This document shows, in pieces, positions 47,960-57,203 of a stretch of 60,313 nucleotides of DNA. A program made the position numbers and the translations under genes. Origin of the DNA: Nitrospinae bacterium bin107 (lineage in GTDB: Bacteria > UBA8248); contig MPNJ01000024.1 of NCBI GenBank assembly GCA_002238965.1, positions 1 to 60,313 of the forward strand, written 5' to 3'. The stretch's first letter is position 1. Each line of letters starts with the position of its first letter. The notes under the pieces are model-generated. The model was not told the origin of the DNA and did no database searches. It saw only the letters and a list, made by a program, of their open reading frames with translations.

Positions 47960-50581
47960 TTGCTGGAACCACGCTACGACCCGAAAGGGGCCGAATATCG
48001 CTGGTATGCCGAATGGCTGAAGCGCGGATATTTTCACGGCGCGCCCAGCGAGGGCCACGAACCTTATTCCATCGTCATCCCGCCCCCGAACGTGACGGGT
48101 TCGCTCCACATGGGCCATGCCCTGAACAATACCCTTCAGGACATCCTCATCCGCTGGAAGCGCATGAGCGGCCTGCGCGTCTGCTGGATGCCCGGCACCG
48201 ACCATGCGGGCATCGCCACCCAGAACGTGGTGGAACGCCAACTCGCCGAGGAGAACCTCTCGCGCGAATCCCTGGGACGGGAGAAATTCATCGAGCGCGT
48301 CTGGAAGTGGAAAGCCGAGAGCGGCGGAACCATCATCCGCCAGCTTCACCACCTGGGCGCTTCGTGCGACTGGGAACGCGAGCGGTTCACGATGGACGAG
48401 GGGCTCTCCCGCGCCGTGCGAGAAGCCTTCGTGAGGCTTTATGAAGAGGGATTGATTTACCGCGATAATTACCTGGTGAACTGGTGTCCGAGGTGCGAGA
48501 CGGCCGTCTCGGACCTGGAAGTCGAACACGAAGATCATGACGGCCACCTGTGGAATTTCCACTACCCGCTCTGGAGCGGCGGGGACGGCGTCACCATCGC
48601 GACGACGCGCCCTGAGACCATGCTCGGCGACACGGCCGTGGCCGTCCACCCCGACGATGAGAGATACAAGGACCTCGTGGGCGAGTATCTGCGCCTGCCG
48701 CTTCTGGACAGGAAAATCCCCGTCATCGCGGATTCTTTCGTGGACGCCGAGTTCGGCTCCGGCGCGGTGAAGGTCACACCCGCGCACGACCCGAACGATT
48801 TCGAGGCGGGCCTCAGAAACGACCTGCCGCAAGTCAACATCCTCACGCCGGACGCCAAGATCAACGAAAACGGAGGTCCTTACGAGGGTCTGGACAGGTT
48901 CGAGGCGCGAAAGCGCATCGTCGCCGACATGGAAGCGCAGGGGCTGGCGAGAGGAGTGGAAGCTCATCGTCACGCCATCGGTGGATGCTACCGCTGCGGC
49001 ACCGTGGTGGAACCTTATCTCTCGAAGCAATGGTTCGTGCGCGCGAAACCGCTGGCGGAGGAATCGATACGCGCCGTCGAGGACGGGCGCATCAGGATCA
49101 TCCCCAAACAGTGGGAATCCACCTATTTCGAGTGGATGCACAACATCAGGGACTGGTGCATCAGCCGTCAGATCTGGTGGGGCCACCAGATTCCCGCGTG
49201 GTACAACGACGAGACCGGAGAAGTCATCGTTTCGCGCGAAGACCCAGGCGATCCGAACCTGAGACGCGAGACCGACGTGCTCGACACCTGGTTCAGCTCC
49301 GCCCTCTGGCCCTTCTCGACGTTCGGGTGGCCGGACGACAACCCAGATCTTAAATATTTCTACCCCACGTCCGTCCTCGTCACCGGCTTCGACATCATAT
49401 TCTTCTGGGTGGCGAGAATGATCATGACGGGGCTCAAGTTCATGGACGACGTCCCCTTCCGCGACGTCTACATCCACGCCCTCGTGCGGGATGAACAGGG
49501 CCAGAAGATGAGCAAGACGCGCGGGAACATTATCGATCCCCTGGAAATCATCGAGGAATTCGGCACGGATTCACTGCGGTTCACCCTTACCGCCATGGCC
49601 GCCCAGGGTCGCGACATACGCCTGTCCACCGAGCGAATCGCCGGGTACCGGAATTTCTGCAACAAAATCTGGAACGCGGCCCGCTTCACCCTGATGAATA
49701 TGGGCGACAGCGTTCCGCCCATGCCGCCGAGAGAAGAACTTTCGCTCGGCGACAGGTGGATATTGAGCCGCTTGAACGGCGTGACGCGCCAGGTGGACGA
49801 AGCGCTCGAGGAATACCGCTTCAACGACGCCGCCCTGGCGCTCTACCACTTCACCTGGCATGAGTTGTGCGACTGGTATCTGGAAGTCATCAAGCCCGCC
49901 CTGATCTCGGGCGAGGGCGGCGATGCGAGCCGCGCCGTGCTCGCCGAAGCGCTCGAGCGCACGCTTCGCCTCCTGCATCCCATCATCCCCTTCATCACCG
50001 AGGAGATATGGCAGAAACTTCCGAACCGCAGCGGCGAGAGCATCATGGTGGCCGAATGGCCGGAGCCGCAGGATGGGTGGGACGACGCGCAAGCGGAAGA
50101 GGATTTCGAAGCCCTGACGGACATGATAGGCGGCATCCGGAACATTCGAGGCGAGTTGAACATTTCTCCCAACAAGGAGATGCCAGCGCACATTCAGGTG
50201 CAAGACCCCGGCAAGCTCGACGTCATCATGCGCGAGTCCGAGTGGATACGCAGACTGGCGAGGATTGCGCCCGACTGGAATGTCGGCCCCGACGTGGAGC
50301 GGCCCAAGGCGTCGGCCCACACCGTTTTCGGCTACGGGCAGGCGTTCGTACCCATCGGTGGACTCATCGACGTCGAAGAGGAACTGAAGCGCCTCCACAA
50401 GCAGATCGCCGACGCGAGCGATGTGATAGCGGGCCTCGAGAAAAAACTCGCCAACCCCTCGTTCATCGAACGCGCGCCCGCCGAAATCGTGGAAAAAGAT
50501 AAAAACCGCCTGCGTGAGGCCCTGGAGCGCGCGGAAAAACTCCGCGAGAGCGCAGAGCGCATCGGAGAATATCAAAACTAG
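47960..50581 (+). CDS. valS: valyl-tRNA synthetase
   Basis: The 873-residue class I synthetase has the HIGH motif as PPNVTGSLHMGHAL and the KMSKS motif as GQKMSKTRGN. The valine-editing domain includes ATTRPETMLGDTAVAVHPDDERY, and a C-terminal coiled-coil arm (about 810-873) binds tRNA. It charges tRNA-Val. It starts with TTG at 47960, three bases after the response regulator stop, following GGAG. birA follows immediately after the stop. Confidence 0.97.
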   Translation: MLEPRYDPKGAEYRWYAEWLKRGYFHGAPSEGHEPYSIVIPPPNVTGSLHMGHALNNTLQDILIRWKRMSGLRVCWMPGTDHAGIATQNVVERQLAEENLSRESLGREKFIERVWKWKAESGGTIIRQLHHLGASCDWERERFTMDEGLSRAVREAFVRLYEEGLIYRDNYLVNWCPRCETAVSDLEVEHEDHDGHLWNFHYPLWSGGDGVTIATTRPETMLGDTAVAVHPDDERYKDLVGEYLRLPLLDRKIPVIADSFVDAEFGSGAVKVTPAHDPNDFEAGLRNDLPQVNILTPDAKINENGGPYEGLDRFEARKRIVADMEAQGLARGVEAHRHAIGGCYRCGTVVEPYLSKQWFVRAKPLAEESIRAVEDGRIRIIPKQWESTYFEWMHNIRDWCISRQIWWGHQIPAWYNDETGEVIVSREDPGDPNLRRETDVLDTWFSSALWPFSTFGWPDDNPDLKYFYPTSVLVTGFDIIFFWVARMIMTGLKFMDDVPFRDVYIHALVRDEQGQKMSKTRGNIIDPLEIIEEFGTDSLRFTLTAMAAQGRDIRLSTERIAGYRNFCNKIWNAARFTLMNMGDSVPPMPPREELSLGDRWILSRLNGVTRQVDEALEEYRFNDAALALYHFTWHELCDWYLEVIKPALISGEGGDASRAVLAEALERTLRLLHPIIPFITEEIWQKLPNRSGESIMVAEWPEPQDGWDDAQAEEDFEALTDMIGGIRNIRGELNISPNKEMPAHIQVQDPGKLDVIMRESEWIRRLARIAPDWNVGPDVERPKASAHTVFGYGQAFVPIGGLIDVEEELKRLHKQIADASDVIAGLEKKLANPSFIERAPAEIVEKDKNRLREALERAEKLRESAERIGEYQN

Positions 50582-51349
50582 ATGGACTCTATCGGCGCCG
50601 ACGAGAAAACTCTCGATTGGCGGATTGAAACGCTTGACGAGACAAGCTCCACCAACGATCTGGTTTCGGCCCGCGCGCGGGAAGGCGAAGCGGGCGGCCT
50701 CGTGGTACGCGCGATATCCCAGACAAGAGGCAAGGGTAGAAGGGGACGCTCCTGGTTTTCACCGCCCGGGAGCGGACTCTACTTCTCGGCCCTGCTTCGC
50801 CCGAGCGGCGAAACCGGAATTTCATCCTTCCTGACGCTCCTGCTCGGCGTCGCCGCCGCGGAAGGACTCGCGGAGGCGACGGGTCTTCGGGTCGGGCTCA
50901 AATGGCCGAATGACTTGAGGGTGGGCGGAAAAAAAATCGGCGGAATCCTGTGCGAATACCTGGAACCCCCGAACCAGCCTCCCGCCCTCGTCGCAGGCCT
51001 GGGCATCAACCTCACGACGCGGGAAGCCGACTTTCCCCCCGAACTGCGCGAGTCGGCATCCTCGGTTCTTCTCTCTGGAGGGCGGGTGCCCGACGCGGAA
51101 CATCTGCTCATTCTCCTTCTTGCGCGCATCGCTTTCTGGTACAAGGATTATGAATCGAGCGGCTTCGGCGCCGTTCGTGATGAGTGGCTCAGGTTGTGCG
51201 ACAATCTGGGCGAGCAGATCTCCGTTCATGTCGGGGATGAGACGATAACAGGAAAAAACAACGGGATTGACGAGGCGGGCCGCCTGCTGCTCGAAAAACC
51301 CGATGGGTCAATCGAGAGCATAACCTCCGGCGAGGTGGAACTCCCATGA
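50582..51349 (+). CDS. birA: biotin--[acetyl-CoA-carboxylase] ligase
   Basis: The 255-residue protein has the catalytic signature QTRGKGRRGRSWFSPPGSGLYFS near 49-71, KWPNDLRVGGKKIGGILCE near 108-126, and the small SH3-like C-terminal domain. There is no N-terminal helix-turn-helix, so it is a monofunctional ligase and not the bio repressor. It biotinylates carboxyl carrier proteins. It starts directly after the valS stop and overlaps coaX by four bases. Confidence 0.93.
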   Translation: MDSIGADEKTLDWRIETLDETSSTNDLVSARAREGEAGGLVVRAISQTRGKGRRGRSWFSPPGSGLYFSALLRPSGETGISSFLTLLLGVAAAEGLAEATGLRVGLKWPNDLRVGGKKIGGILCEYLEPPNQPPALVAGLGINLTTREADFPPELRESASSVLLSGGRVPDAEHLLILLLARIAFWYKDYESSGFGAVRDEWLRLCDNLGEQISVHVGDETITGKNNGIDEAGRLLLEKPDGSIESITSGEVELP

Positions 51350-52125
51350 ACCAGGGCTCCTATTTGCTGGCCATCGACGTGGGCAACACGCAGACCGTCG
51401 TGGGGCTTTTCGACGGAGAAGAACTCGCCTCGAACTGGCGGCTCGGCTCCGTGGCCCGCCGCACGACGGATGAGCTGGCCATACTCATGGAAGGCTTGTT
51501 CCGGCTCGGGAAGCACCAGATGTCGGACGTGGGCCGCGTGGTGATCGCGAGCGTCGTCCCTCCACTGGGGCCGAACCTCGAGGAGATGGCCATACGCTAT
51601 TTCGGCGTGAAACCGCTGGTCGTCGGCCCGGGGATACGAACGGGCATCTCCATAAAATACGAGAACCCCCGCGAAGTGGGAGCGGACAGGATCGTCAACG
51701 CCGTCGCGGGCCACCACCTCTACGGCGGGCCCTTGGTGATCGTCGATTTCGGAACGGCCATCACCTTCGACGCGATATCCGCTGCGGGAGAATACCTGGG
51801 CGGCGCCATTTCGCCCGGCCTCGGCATCGCCCTCGAAGCGCTCATCGACAAAACGGCCCGGCTCCCCCGGGTCGAAACCGCCGTGCCGCCCTCGGTCATC
51901 GGAAAGAACACGGTCCACAGCATTCAATCCGGCATCGCGTACGGGTACCGGGGTCTGGTCAGGGAAATCGTCGAGCGCATGAAAGCGGAGCTCGGGAGCG
52001 ACACCAAAGTCGTCGCGACGGGCGGACAGAGTCTGGCTTTGGGTGGAGAAGAAGGGGTTTTCGACCTGATCAACCCCGAGTTGACCCTCCTGGGTCTGCG
52101 CCTAATCGCCGAGAGAAATCCTTGA
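51346..52125 (+). CDS. coaX: type III pantothenate kinase
   Basis: The 259-residue ASKHA-fold protein has LLAIDVGNTQTVVGLFDGEEL at the N-terminus. It also has VGADRIVNAVAG near 107-118, VIVDFGTAITFDAIS near 128-142 and GGAISPGLGIALEAL, all CoaX signatures. It performs the first step of coenzyme A synthesis. Translationally coupled to birA; birA-coaX pairing is widespread. Confidence 0.95.
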   Translation: MNQGSYLLAIDVGNTQTVVGLFDGEELASNWRLGSVARRTTDELAILMEGLFRLGKHQMSDVGRVVIASVVPPLGPNLEEMAIRYFGVKPLVVGPGIRTGISIKYENPREVGADRIVNAVAGHHLYGGPLVIVDFGTAITFDAISAAGEYLGGAISPGLGIALEALIDKTARLPRVETAVPPSVIGKNTVHSIQSGIAYGYRGLVREIVERMKAELGSDTKVVATGGQSLALGGEEGVFDLINPELTLLGLRLIAERNP

Positions 52126-52177
52126 CGGGCATCAGGCGGCGGCTATCTCACCGACCAGATACAGCCGCAAAAATTCG

Positions 52178-52537
52178 CTACTGAAACGCGTTCTTGAGCA
52201 ACTCCTTCGCTTTCGGCTTTTTCCCCGCTTCGGCTTCTAAGAGCACCACGTCGAAGCGGCAGACGGACGATTGCTCCCGGGGATGCGTCAGCAAATAGTG
52301 CTGCGCGGCCTGCGCGATTCTGCGCTGTTTCTCGCGACCCACGGCCTCGGCGCCACTGAGAGACTTACCCGGCGCGCGGGTCTTCACCTCGATGAACGAG
52401 AGCACCGCGCCTTCTCGCGCGATGATGTCCACCTCGTAGCGCGCGCCCCGGTAGTTTCGCTCGATGATTTCATAGCCGCGTCTGCGCAGGAATTTCACGG
52501 CGGCGTCTTCCCCGATTTTTCCGCTCTCGCGGCTCAC
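52178..52537 (-). CDS. yraN: YraN (UPF0102) family endonuclease-fold protein
   Basis: The 119-residue protein has the UPF0102 pattern GEDAAVKFLRRRGYEIIERNYRGARYEVDIIAREGAVLSFIEVKTR, a restriction-endonuclease-like fold with Asp, Glu and Lys of the active site. Members act on DNA processing or natural competence. It lies seven bases after rnhB, a conserved pairing, and is the end of the ffh-to-yraN block. Confidence 0.93.
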   Translation of the reverse strand: MSRESGKIGEDAAVKFLRRRGYEIIERNYRGARYEVDIIAREGAVLSFIEVKTRAPGKSLSGAEAVGREKQRRIAQAAQHYLLTHPREQSSVCRFDVVLLEAEAGKKPKAKELLKNAFQ

Positions 52538-52544
52538 GGCTTCC

Positions 52545-53147
52545 TCACGCTCCCGCTACGGCAGGCACGCCCCGGAACGTACGCCGGTGAATGCGGCAGG
52601 GACCATGACGCTCCAGAGCGGCCAGATGATCCCGCGTGGGATACCCCTTGTGCCTGCCGAACCCGTAGCCCGGGAAGCGCCCGTCCATCCGGGCCATTAC
52701 GCGGTCCCGGTACACCTTGGCGAGCACGCTCGCCGCGGCGATGCAGGCGCAGCGCGAATCCCCTTTCACGAGCGGGGTTTGCGGCAAGGGAGTGGGGATT
52801 CTCCTGTTTCCGTCGACGAGTACGTGGGCGGGCGCGGACCCAAGCCCTTCCACGGCGGCCGCCATGGCGCGCAGGGAGGCCTGCAGGATGTTGATTCTCT
52901 CGATCTCGCGCGGCCCTGCCGCCGCCAGGGCGACGGCGCGCGCTTTCGCGAGAATCTCGGGCAAGAGCGCTTCTCGCTGGCGCGAGGACAGTTTTTTGCT
53001 GTCGGCAAGGCCGGCGATGGGATTCCCGGGGTCGAGCACCACGGCGGCGGCCACCACGGGACCCGCCAGGGGGCCGCGCCCGGCCTCGTCCACGCCTGCG
53101 ACGGGCGAGGCGCCTTCCCGAGCGATTTCGCGTTCGATGGAATACAT
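52545..53147 (-). CDS. rnhB: ribonuclease HII
   Basis: The 200-residue protein has the RNase HII signature GVDEAGRGPLAGPVVAAAVVL with the catalytic Asp-Glu pair near 18-20, LADSKKLSSRQRE, and DGRFPGYGFGRHKGYPT. It removes ribonucleotides from DNA and RNA:DNA hybrids. ATG 53147 begins the conserved domain; the frame extends upstream without support. In many bacteria it directly follows rplS, but here an alpha/beta hydrolase and a lipoprotein gene intervene. Confidence 0.94.
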   Translation of the reverse strand: MYSIEREIAREGASPVAGVDEAGRGPLAGPVVAAAVVLDPGNPIAGLADSKKLSSRQREALLPEILAKARAVALAAAGPREIERINILQASLRAMAAAVEGLGSAPAHVLVDGNRRIPTPLPQTPLVKGDSRCACIAAASVLAKVYRDRVMARMDGRFPGYGFGRHKGYPTRDHLAALERHGPCRIHRRTFRGVPAVAGA

Positions 53148-53301
53148 GAAAAACCATTCCGGGCGGTGGATATCCGCAATATATCGATGATTCGGGGCTT
53201 CCTCAAGGCGTCGCTCCCCTGACAGGCTTGGGGACGGCCTGAAAATCTGAGAAGATGGGGTATCCCTTGAACCGAGGAAATTACCGACTGGAGAAGATAC
53301 G

Positions 53302-54291
53302 TTGGCCAAATCCAAGCTGTTCCGAAAAGACCACCTCATCGATTCGCACGACGAAGGCATCAAACTGCACCTGAGAGAGAAAAAACCGCGCGGGATGAAG
53401 AAGTCGGAAGCGGCCAATACCATGCTCATGGTCCACGGGCAGAGCACGCCGGCGCCCGTCGCCTTCGACTTGCCCCTTCCCGGCTACTCGTGGATGGACT
53501 TCGCCGCCGCGCGCGGCTTTCACGTCTACGCCCTCTGCATCCGGGGTTACGGACCCTCCACGCGGCCGCCGGAGATGCTCCGAAGCCCGGCCGGCCAGCC
53601 CCCGGCCGTGCGGGGAATCACCGCGGTGCGCGACATCGACGCCGCCGTCAGGTTCATCTGCGAGCAAAACGCCATAAACAAGCTGAACCTCCTCGGCTGG
53701 TCGTGGGGCACGACGACCACGGCCGCCTTCACCGCCGGAAAGCAGGCGCGCATCCGCCGCCTCGCTCTCTATGCGCCTTTTTACGCCTACGACAACCCCC
53801 AGGCGGCGGCGCTCTGGGAAGACCCCGCGCGTCCCGGACGCTGGGACCCTCGAAAGGGGGCATGGCGCTGGGTGACGGAAAGCTACCAGCGCGAGCGCTG
53901 GGACGGGAGCATCCCCAAAGGACAGCACGCGAAGTGGCGGACTGAAGCGGCTATCAAGCGCTTCTGGAGCGAACAGCAGAAATTCGACCCCGAGGGCGGC
54001 AAGCGAAGAACCCCCGCCGTCCGCGTGCCCAACGGCGCGATGGCGGACAGCTACGACCGCGCCCGCAACAAGCCGCTCTACGACGCGAGCAGAATCACCT
54101 GCCCGGTCCTGACCATCCGGGGAGACCACGACAGAAGCTCGACCGACGCCGTCTTCGCCGCCGTGTACCGCGCGCTCGTGAACAGCCGGGGGAAGCGCTC
54201 GGTCACGCTGGGAGACGCCACGCACTTCGCCCAGTACGAATGGTGCCGCGAGGCCCTGTACAACGAAGTGCAGAATTTCATCGAGGGTTGA
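53302..54291 (+). CDS. alpha/beta hydrolase
   Basis: The 329-residue protein has a nucleophile elbow Gly-Trp-Ser-Trp-Gly in LNLLGWSWGTTTTAAF, an oxyanion-hole segment MLMVHGQSTPAPVAFD and the acid/His end with TIRGDHDRSSTD and LGDATHFAQYEW. It is a likely esterase, lipase or C-C hydrolase without signal peptide. TTG start at 53302 follows GGAG. It is inserted between rnhB and the lipoprotein gene, oriented against the ribosomal block. Confidence 0.87.
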   Translation: MAKSKLFRKDHLIDSHDEGIKLHLREKKPRGMKKSEAANTMLMVHGQSTPAPVAFDLPLPGYSWMDFAAARGFHVYALCIRGYGPSTRPPEMLRSPAGQPPAVRGITAVRDIDAAVRFICEQNAINKLNLLGWSWGTTTTAAFTAGKQARIRRLALYAPFYAYDNPQAAALWEDPARPGRWDPRKGAWRWVTESYQRERWDGSIPKGQHAKWRTEAAIKRFWSEQQKFDPEGGKRRTPAVRVPNGAMADSYDRARNKPLYDASRITCPVLTIRGDHDRSSTDAVFAAVYRALVNSRGKRSVTLGDATHFAQYEWCREALYNEVQNFIEG

Positions 54292-54368
54292 ATCGAGGGA
54301 AACCGGCGACAAGATGCGGTTTCGTTCATCATTCCGGCGTCGGACCCGATCTGGGAGGGAGGATTTAT

Positions 54369-54390
54369 CACTCCCCCTTGAGGGGGAAGT
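54369..54390. repeat. ACTCCCCCTTGAGGGGGAAGT palindromic repeat
   Basis: It is a near-perfect palindrome with the same core as the ends of the 11261-11435 element. It lies between the alpha/beta hydrolase and the lipoprotein gene. Confidence 0.6.
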
Positions 54391-54436
54391 ATTTCATTTC
54401 TCCTTGGGGTTATTTTTTTAACCCAGAGCAGCAGAG

Positions 54437-55339
54437 CTACGCACGACAGATCGCAATAGAATGCCTTACCTGCTCGCCCCGAAAGCGCCGGCGACGCCGT
54501 CGCGATTGAAGGTCCCGCCCAACCTCCTCGTGAGCCGGCCCATAGAAGATTCCGTGGATGTCGCCCGTATCGAAAGTTCCATCTGACTGAACCTGAATGG
54601 GGTTCCATGTCATGTCGGAAAGCGCATCGCCTGTTTCCCGATTCGTGATGTTGGTGAAGGAAACATCCATTTGAGCGCCTCCTGGATTCGCCATACTGAA
54701 CTCAAGCGTTGCATCTCCCTCAACGTTGTCGCCCAGATCGGCTCCTCCCGTGACCACGCCGAGCATGACGCCGTTATACGTGGCGTCCACGTCGGGATGC
54801 GATCCCGTGGCGTTGCCGATGGAAAGCCCCGTTCCGAAATCGGCCGACGAGATAATTCGATCGGAATATTGCCCCCAGGCCGCGAGGAAAAAATTGTGGA
54901 CCATCCAGCCGCCATACGCCGTGGCGCTGACGGTGCTGTCCTCCCCCAATGCGAAGGTGACGGAGCCGCCATAGACGGGGACGCCGTTCCTCGTCAGGAT
55001 GAGCTGCACTGCCTGTCTCAGATCTTCTATGTCAGACGTGTCGGTATCCTGGATATCCTGTAAGGATACGGATTCACTGATACGCGTATTCGGTTCCGTT
55101 AACGTGCAGGTTGGCCCTGTGCAGTCCGATTCGAGGGTCAATTCCGCAGGCGGCAGCCCCGGAGCGGCTTGTACGCGAAGGTAACTGTTGCTCATGGAGA
55201 GCGCCGCATTCTCGTTCAGCACGACGCCTTCGGTGGAGCCGGTTTCCGGCATGGTGGCGGGAGACTCTGAACTTTTATCATCGCCGCCACAACCGAAAAG
55301 AAGAATTGCCGTTAAGAGAATCGCCGGAATCCGTCCCAT
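54437..55339 (-). CDS. TbpB-like lipoprotein with a C-terminal frameshift
   Basis: The protein starts MGRIPAILLTAILLFGCGG, a lipoprotein signal with lipobox Cys near residue 18, then a beta-rich domain with GGSVTFALG, GADLGDNVEGDATLEF and GIFYGPAHEEVG. The expected end of transferrin-binding-protein-like lipoproteins is EVGGTF...GAFGA. The frame as written instead becomes Arg-rich after EVG and runs to 54437. Removing one G in GTTGGGCGGG (54524-54532) restores Gly-Gly-Thr-Phe-Asn and a GAFGASR ending with a stop at 54466. This is either a sequencing error or a real frameshift. Ligand unknown. Confidence 0.75.
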   Translation of the reverse strand: MGRIPAILLTAILLFGCGGDDKSSESPATMPETGSTEGVVLNENAALSMSNSYLRVQAAPGLPPAELTLESDCTGPTCTLTEPNTRISESVSLQDIQDTDTSDIEDLRQAVQLILTRNGVPVYGGSVTFALGEDSTVSATAYGGWMVHNFFLAAWGQYSDRIISSADFGTGLSIGNATGSHPDVDATYNGVMLGVVTGGADLGDNVEGDATLEFSMANPGGAQMDVSFTNITNRETGDALSDMTWNPIQVQSDGTFDTGDIHGIFYGPAHEEVGRDLQSRRRRRRFRGEQVRHSIAICRA

Positions 55340-55499
55340 ACCACATCCCCCTATCAGAAAGGAATCACGCCGAAACAGCATCTACTTCAGCCAGATACCT
55401 TCCAGTCCGGTCTGTGATGGGCGGAAGAATTTTTGAATCAACAGCGAAGAACAACCAAGAAAAACTTCGAGGCCCGAAACGGGTAAATTTTGCTTCTCT

Positions 55500-55847
55500 C
55501 TACCTCCAGCGGCGCTGTTTCACCTGGGCGGCCTTGCCCTTGCGGTCTCTCAGATAGTAGAGCTTCGCGCGGCGCACGCGGCCTTTCCGGGTAACTTCTA
55601 TCTTGTCGACCCTCGGGGAATGCACCGGGAAGATGCGCTCCACGCCGACGCCGTAGGAGAGCTTTCGAACGCGGAACCTCTCGCGAAGTCCGCCGCCCTG
55701 CCTGCCGATGACGACACCCTCGAATACCTGGATGCGCTCCTTGTCGCCCTCGACGATTTTCACGTGAACGCGCACCGTATCGCCCGGCTCGAAATCGGGA
55801 ACGTCCTTGCGCATGCCCTCACGCTCGATTTGGTCGATTATGTTCAC
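55500..55847 (-). CDS. rplS: 50S ribosomal protein L19
   Basis: The 115-residue protein has [26 protein letters not shown] and the L19 signature [22 protein letters not shown]. It binds at the 30S-50S interface. It follows a SPOUT methyltransferase gene by 30 bases and is the last ribosomal gene before the operon is interrupted. Confidence 0.98.
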   Translation of the reverse strand: MNIIDQIEREGMRKDVPDFEPGDTVRVHVKIVEGDKERIQVFEGVVIGRQGGGLRERFRVRKLSYGVGVERIFPVHSPRVDKIEVTRKGRVRRAKLYYLRDRKGKAAQVKQRRWR

Positions 55848-55877
55848 CTGCCTGCTCCTTGTCCTGAAAAACCGGCA

Positions 55878-56450
55878 CTATACCTCTCTTTGGCCGAGAA
55901 TGCGATCTACGATAATCGCCGCAGCACCACGAACCGAGAGGTGGTTGAAGCCCGTATCGGCATTCGCCTCCACCGGACACAATACCATCTCGGACATCTC
56001 CAAAACCTCATCCGCAAGACCCCAGCTCGTGCCGAACAAAATGACGAGCGGGGCGTCGGTCTCCTTCAACTCGCCGCGCAACTCCTCATACCCCACGGCG
56101 CCGGGCACCCGCCTGGCCGTCGTGGCGGCGAGTCGGGGCCTTCTCGATTCGGTGCACTCCACCTCCTCGATGAGCGCATCCAGAGACGGCAGAACTTCGA
56201 GGAATTCGAGCGTCTCTCCCCGTTGCGGGTGCAGCGCCCGGCCCGGGCCCTCCGTGAAATGCCCTATCACCCGCTCGACAAACGCCCGCTGCGGAGCAGA
56301 AGGATGTACCACAAATACGCCCGTGACGCCATAGGTGCGGCCCACGCGTGCGAGATCGTGCAAATCGAGGCCCGTGACGGAAGAAGTCACCACGTCGCCC
56401 TGGCGGTTCAGCACCGGGTAGTGGATGAGCGCGAGATAGACGTTGCCCAC
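55878..56450 (-). CDS. SPOUT-type RNA methyltransferase (Methyltrn_RNA_4 family)
   Basis: The 190-residue protein begins VYLALIHYPVLNRQGDVVTSSVTGLDLHDLARVGRTYGV and has LVILFGTSWGLADEV and FNHLSVRGAAAIIVDRILG, a knotted SAM-binding fold. The family (PF09936 style) is known mostly from genes placed between trmD and rplS, as here. Its RNA target is not established. It sits 15 bases after trmD in the same operon. Confidence 0.85.
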   Translation of the reverse strand: MGNVYLALIHYPVLNRQGDVVTSSVTGLDLHDLARVGRTYGVTGVFVVHPSAPQRAFVERVIGHFTEGPGRALHPQRGETLEFLEVLPSLDALIEEVECTESRRPRLAATTARRVPGAVGYEELRGELKETDAPLVILFGTSWGLADEVLEMSEMVLCPVEANADTGFNHLSVRGAAAIIVDRILGQREV

Positions 56451-56465
56451 TACGCCGCCATCCTT

Positions 56466-57194
56466 CTAAGTCTGCGAAGATTCAAGCAGGCGCAAATCCT
56501 CATCGCTCAATTCAGCCCGTTCGAACAGTTCCCGGCGCCTCTCCCGCGTTCTCTCGAGCGCCTGGCGTCTCCTCCAGAGGCGAACCGCCTCGTGGTCGCC
56601 GGATAAGAGTACGTCCGGCGCGCGGACCCCTTCGAACTCCGCCGGCCGCGTGTAGTGGGGATGATCGAGAAAGCCGTCAGTGAAGCTGTCCTGGGCGGCG
56701 GAAGCATCGTTACCCAGGACGCCGGGGATGAGCCTGCCGACCGCGTCAATGACGGCCATGGCCGGTATCTCTCCTCCCGAAAGCACGTAATCGCCGACCG
56801 AGATCTCCTCATCCACGCACAACCCGCACACCCGCTCGTCCACGCCCTCGTAGCGGCCGCAGATGAGGAGCAGCCGGGAGGCTTCTGCGAACCTGTGCGC
56901 CGCCGCCTGATCGAACAGCCGCCCCTGCGGCGTGAGCAGCACCTTGAGCGGTTCGGCACCGCCCTCTTCACGAATCGCCCGGACGCCCCTCAGGATGGGT
57001 TCGGGCTTCATGACCATACCCGCTCCGCCGCCGAAGGGAGCGTCGTCGACCTGTTGATACTTCCCCTCGGCGAAATCGCGCAGATTCCAGACCTTGAGCT
57101 CGAGAAGGCCGCCCTCGACCGCGCGCCCCACGACGCCCTCTCGAAACGCCTCCTCCACCATCCGGGGCAATACGGAAAGAACGTCGATGCGCAT
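56466..57194 (-). CDS. trmD: tRNA (guanine-37-N1)-methyltransferase
   Basis: The 242-residue protein has the TrmD motifs DDAPFGGGAGMVMKPEPI near 48-65, LICGRYEGVDERV near 108-120 and EISVGDYVLSGGEIPAMAVIDA, plus FLDHPHYTRPAEF. It methylates G37 next to the anticodon and prevents frameshifting. The start lies nine bases after the rimM stop. Confidence 0.97.
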   Translation of the reverse strand: MRIDVLSVLPRMVEEAFREGVVGRAVEGGLLELKVWNLRDFAEGKYQQVDDAPFGGGAGMVMKPEPILRGVRAIREEGGAEPLKVLLTPQGRLFDQAAAHRFAEASRLLLICGRYEGVDERVCGLCVDEEISVGDYVLSGGEIPAMAVIDAVGRLIPGVLGNDASAAQDSFTDGFLDHPHYTRPAEFEGVRAPDVLLSGDHEAVRLWRRRQALERTRERRRELFERAELSDEDLRLLESSQT

Positions 57195-57203
57195 GACGTC
57201 TCC

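Noticed and set aside
52534-53157. 207-residue Arg-rich frame on the rnhB strand
   Set aside because: It is a shifted frame over rnhB, which has complete RNase HII motifs.
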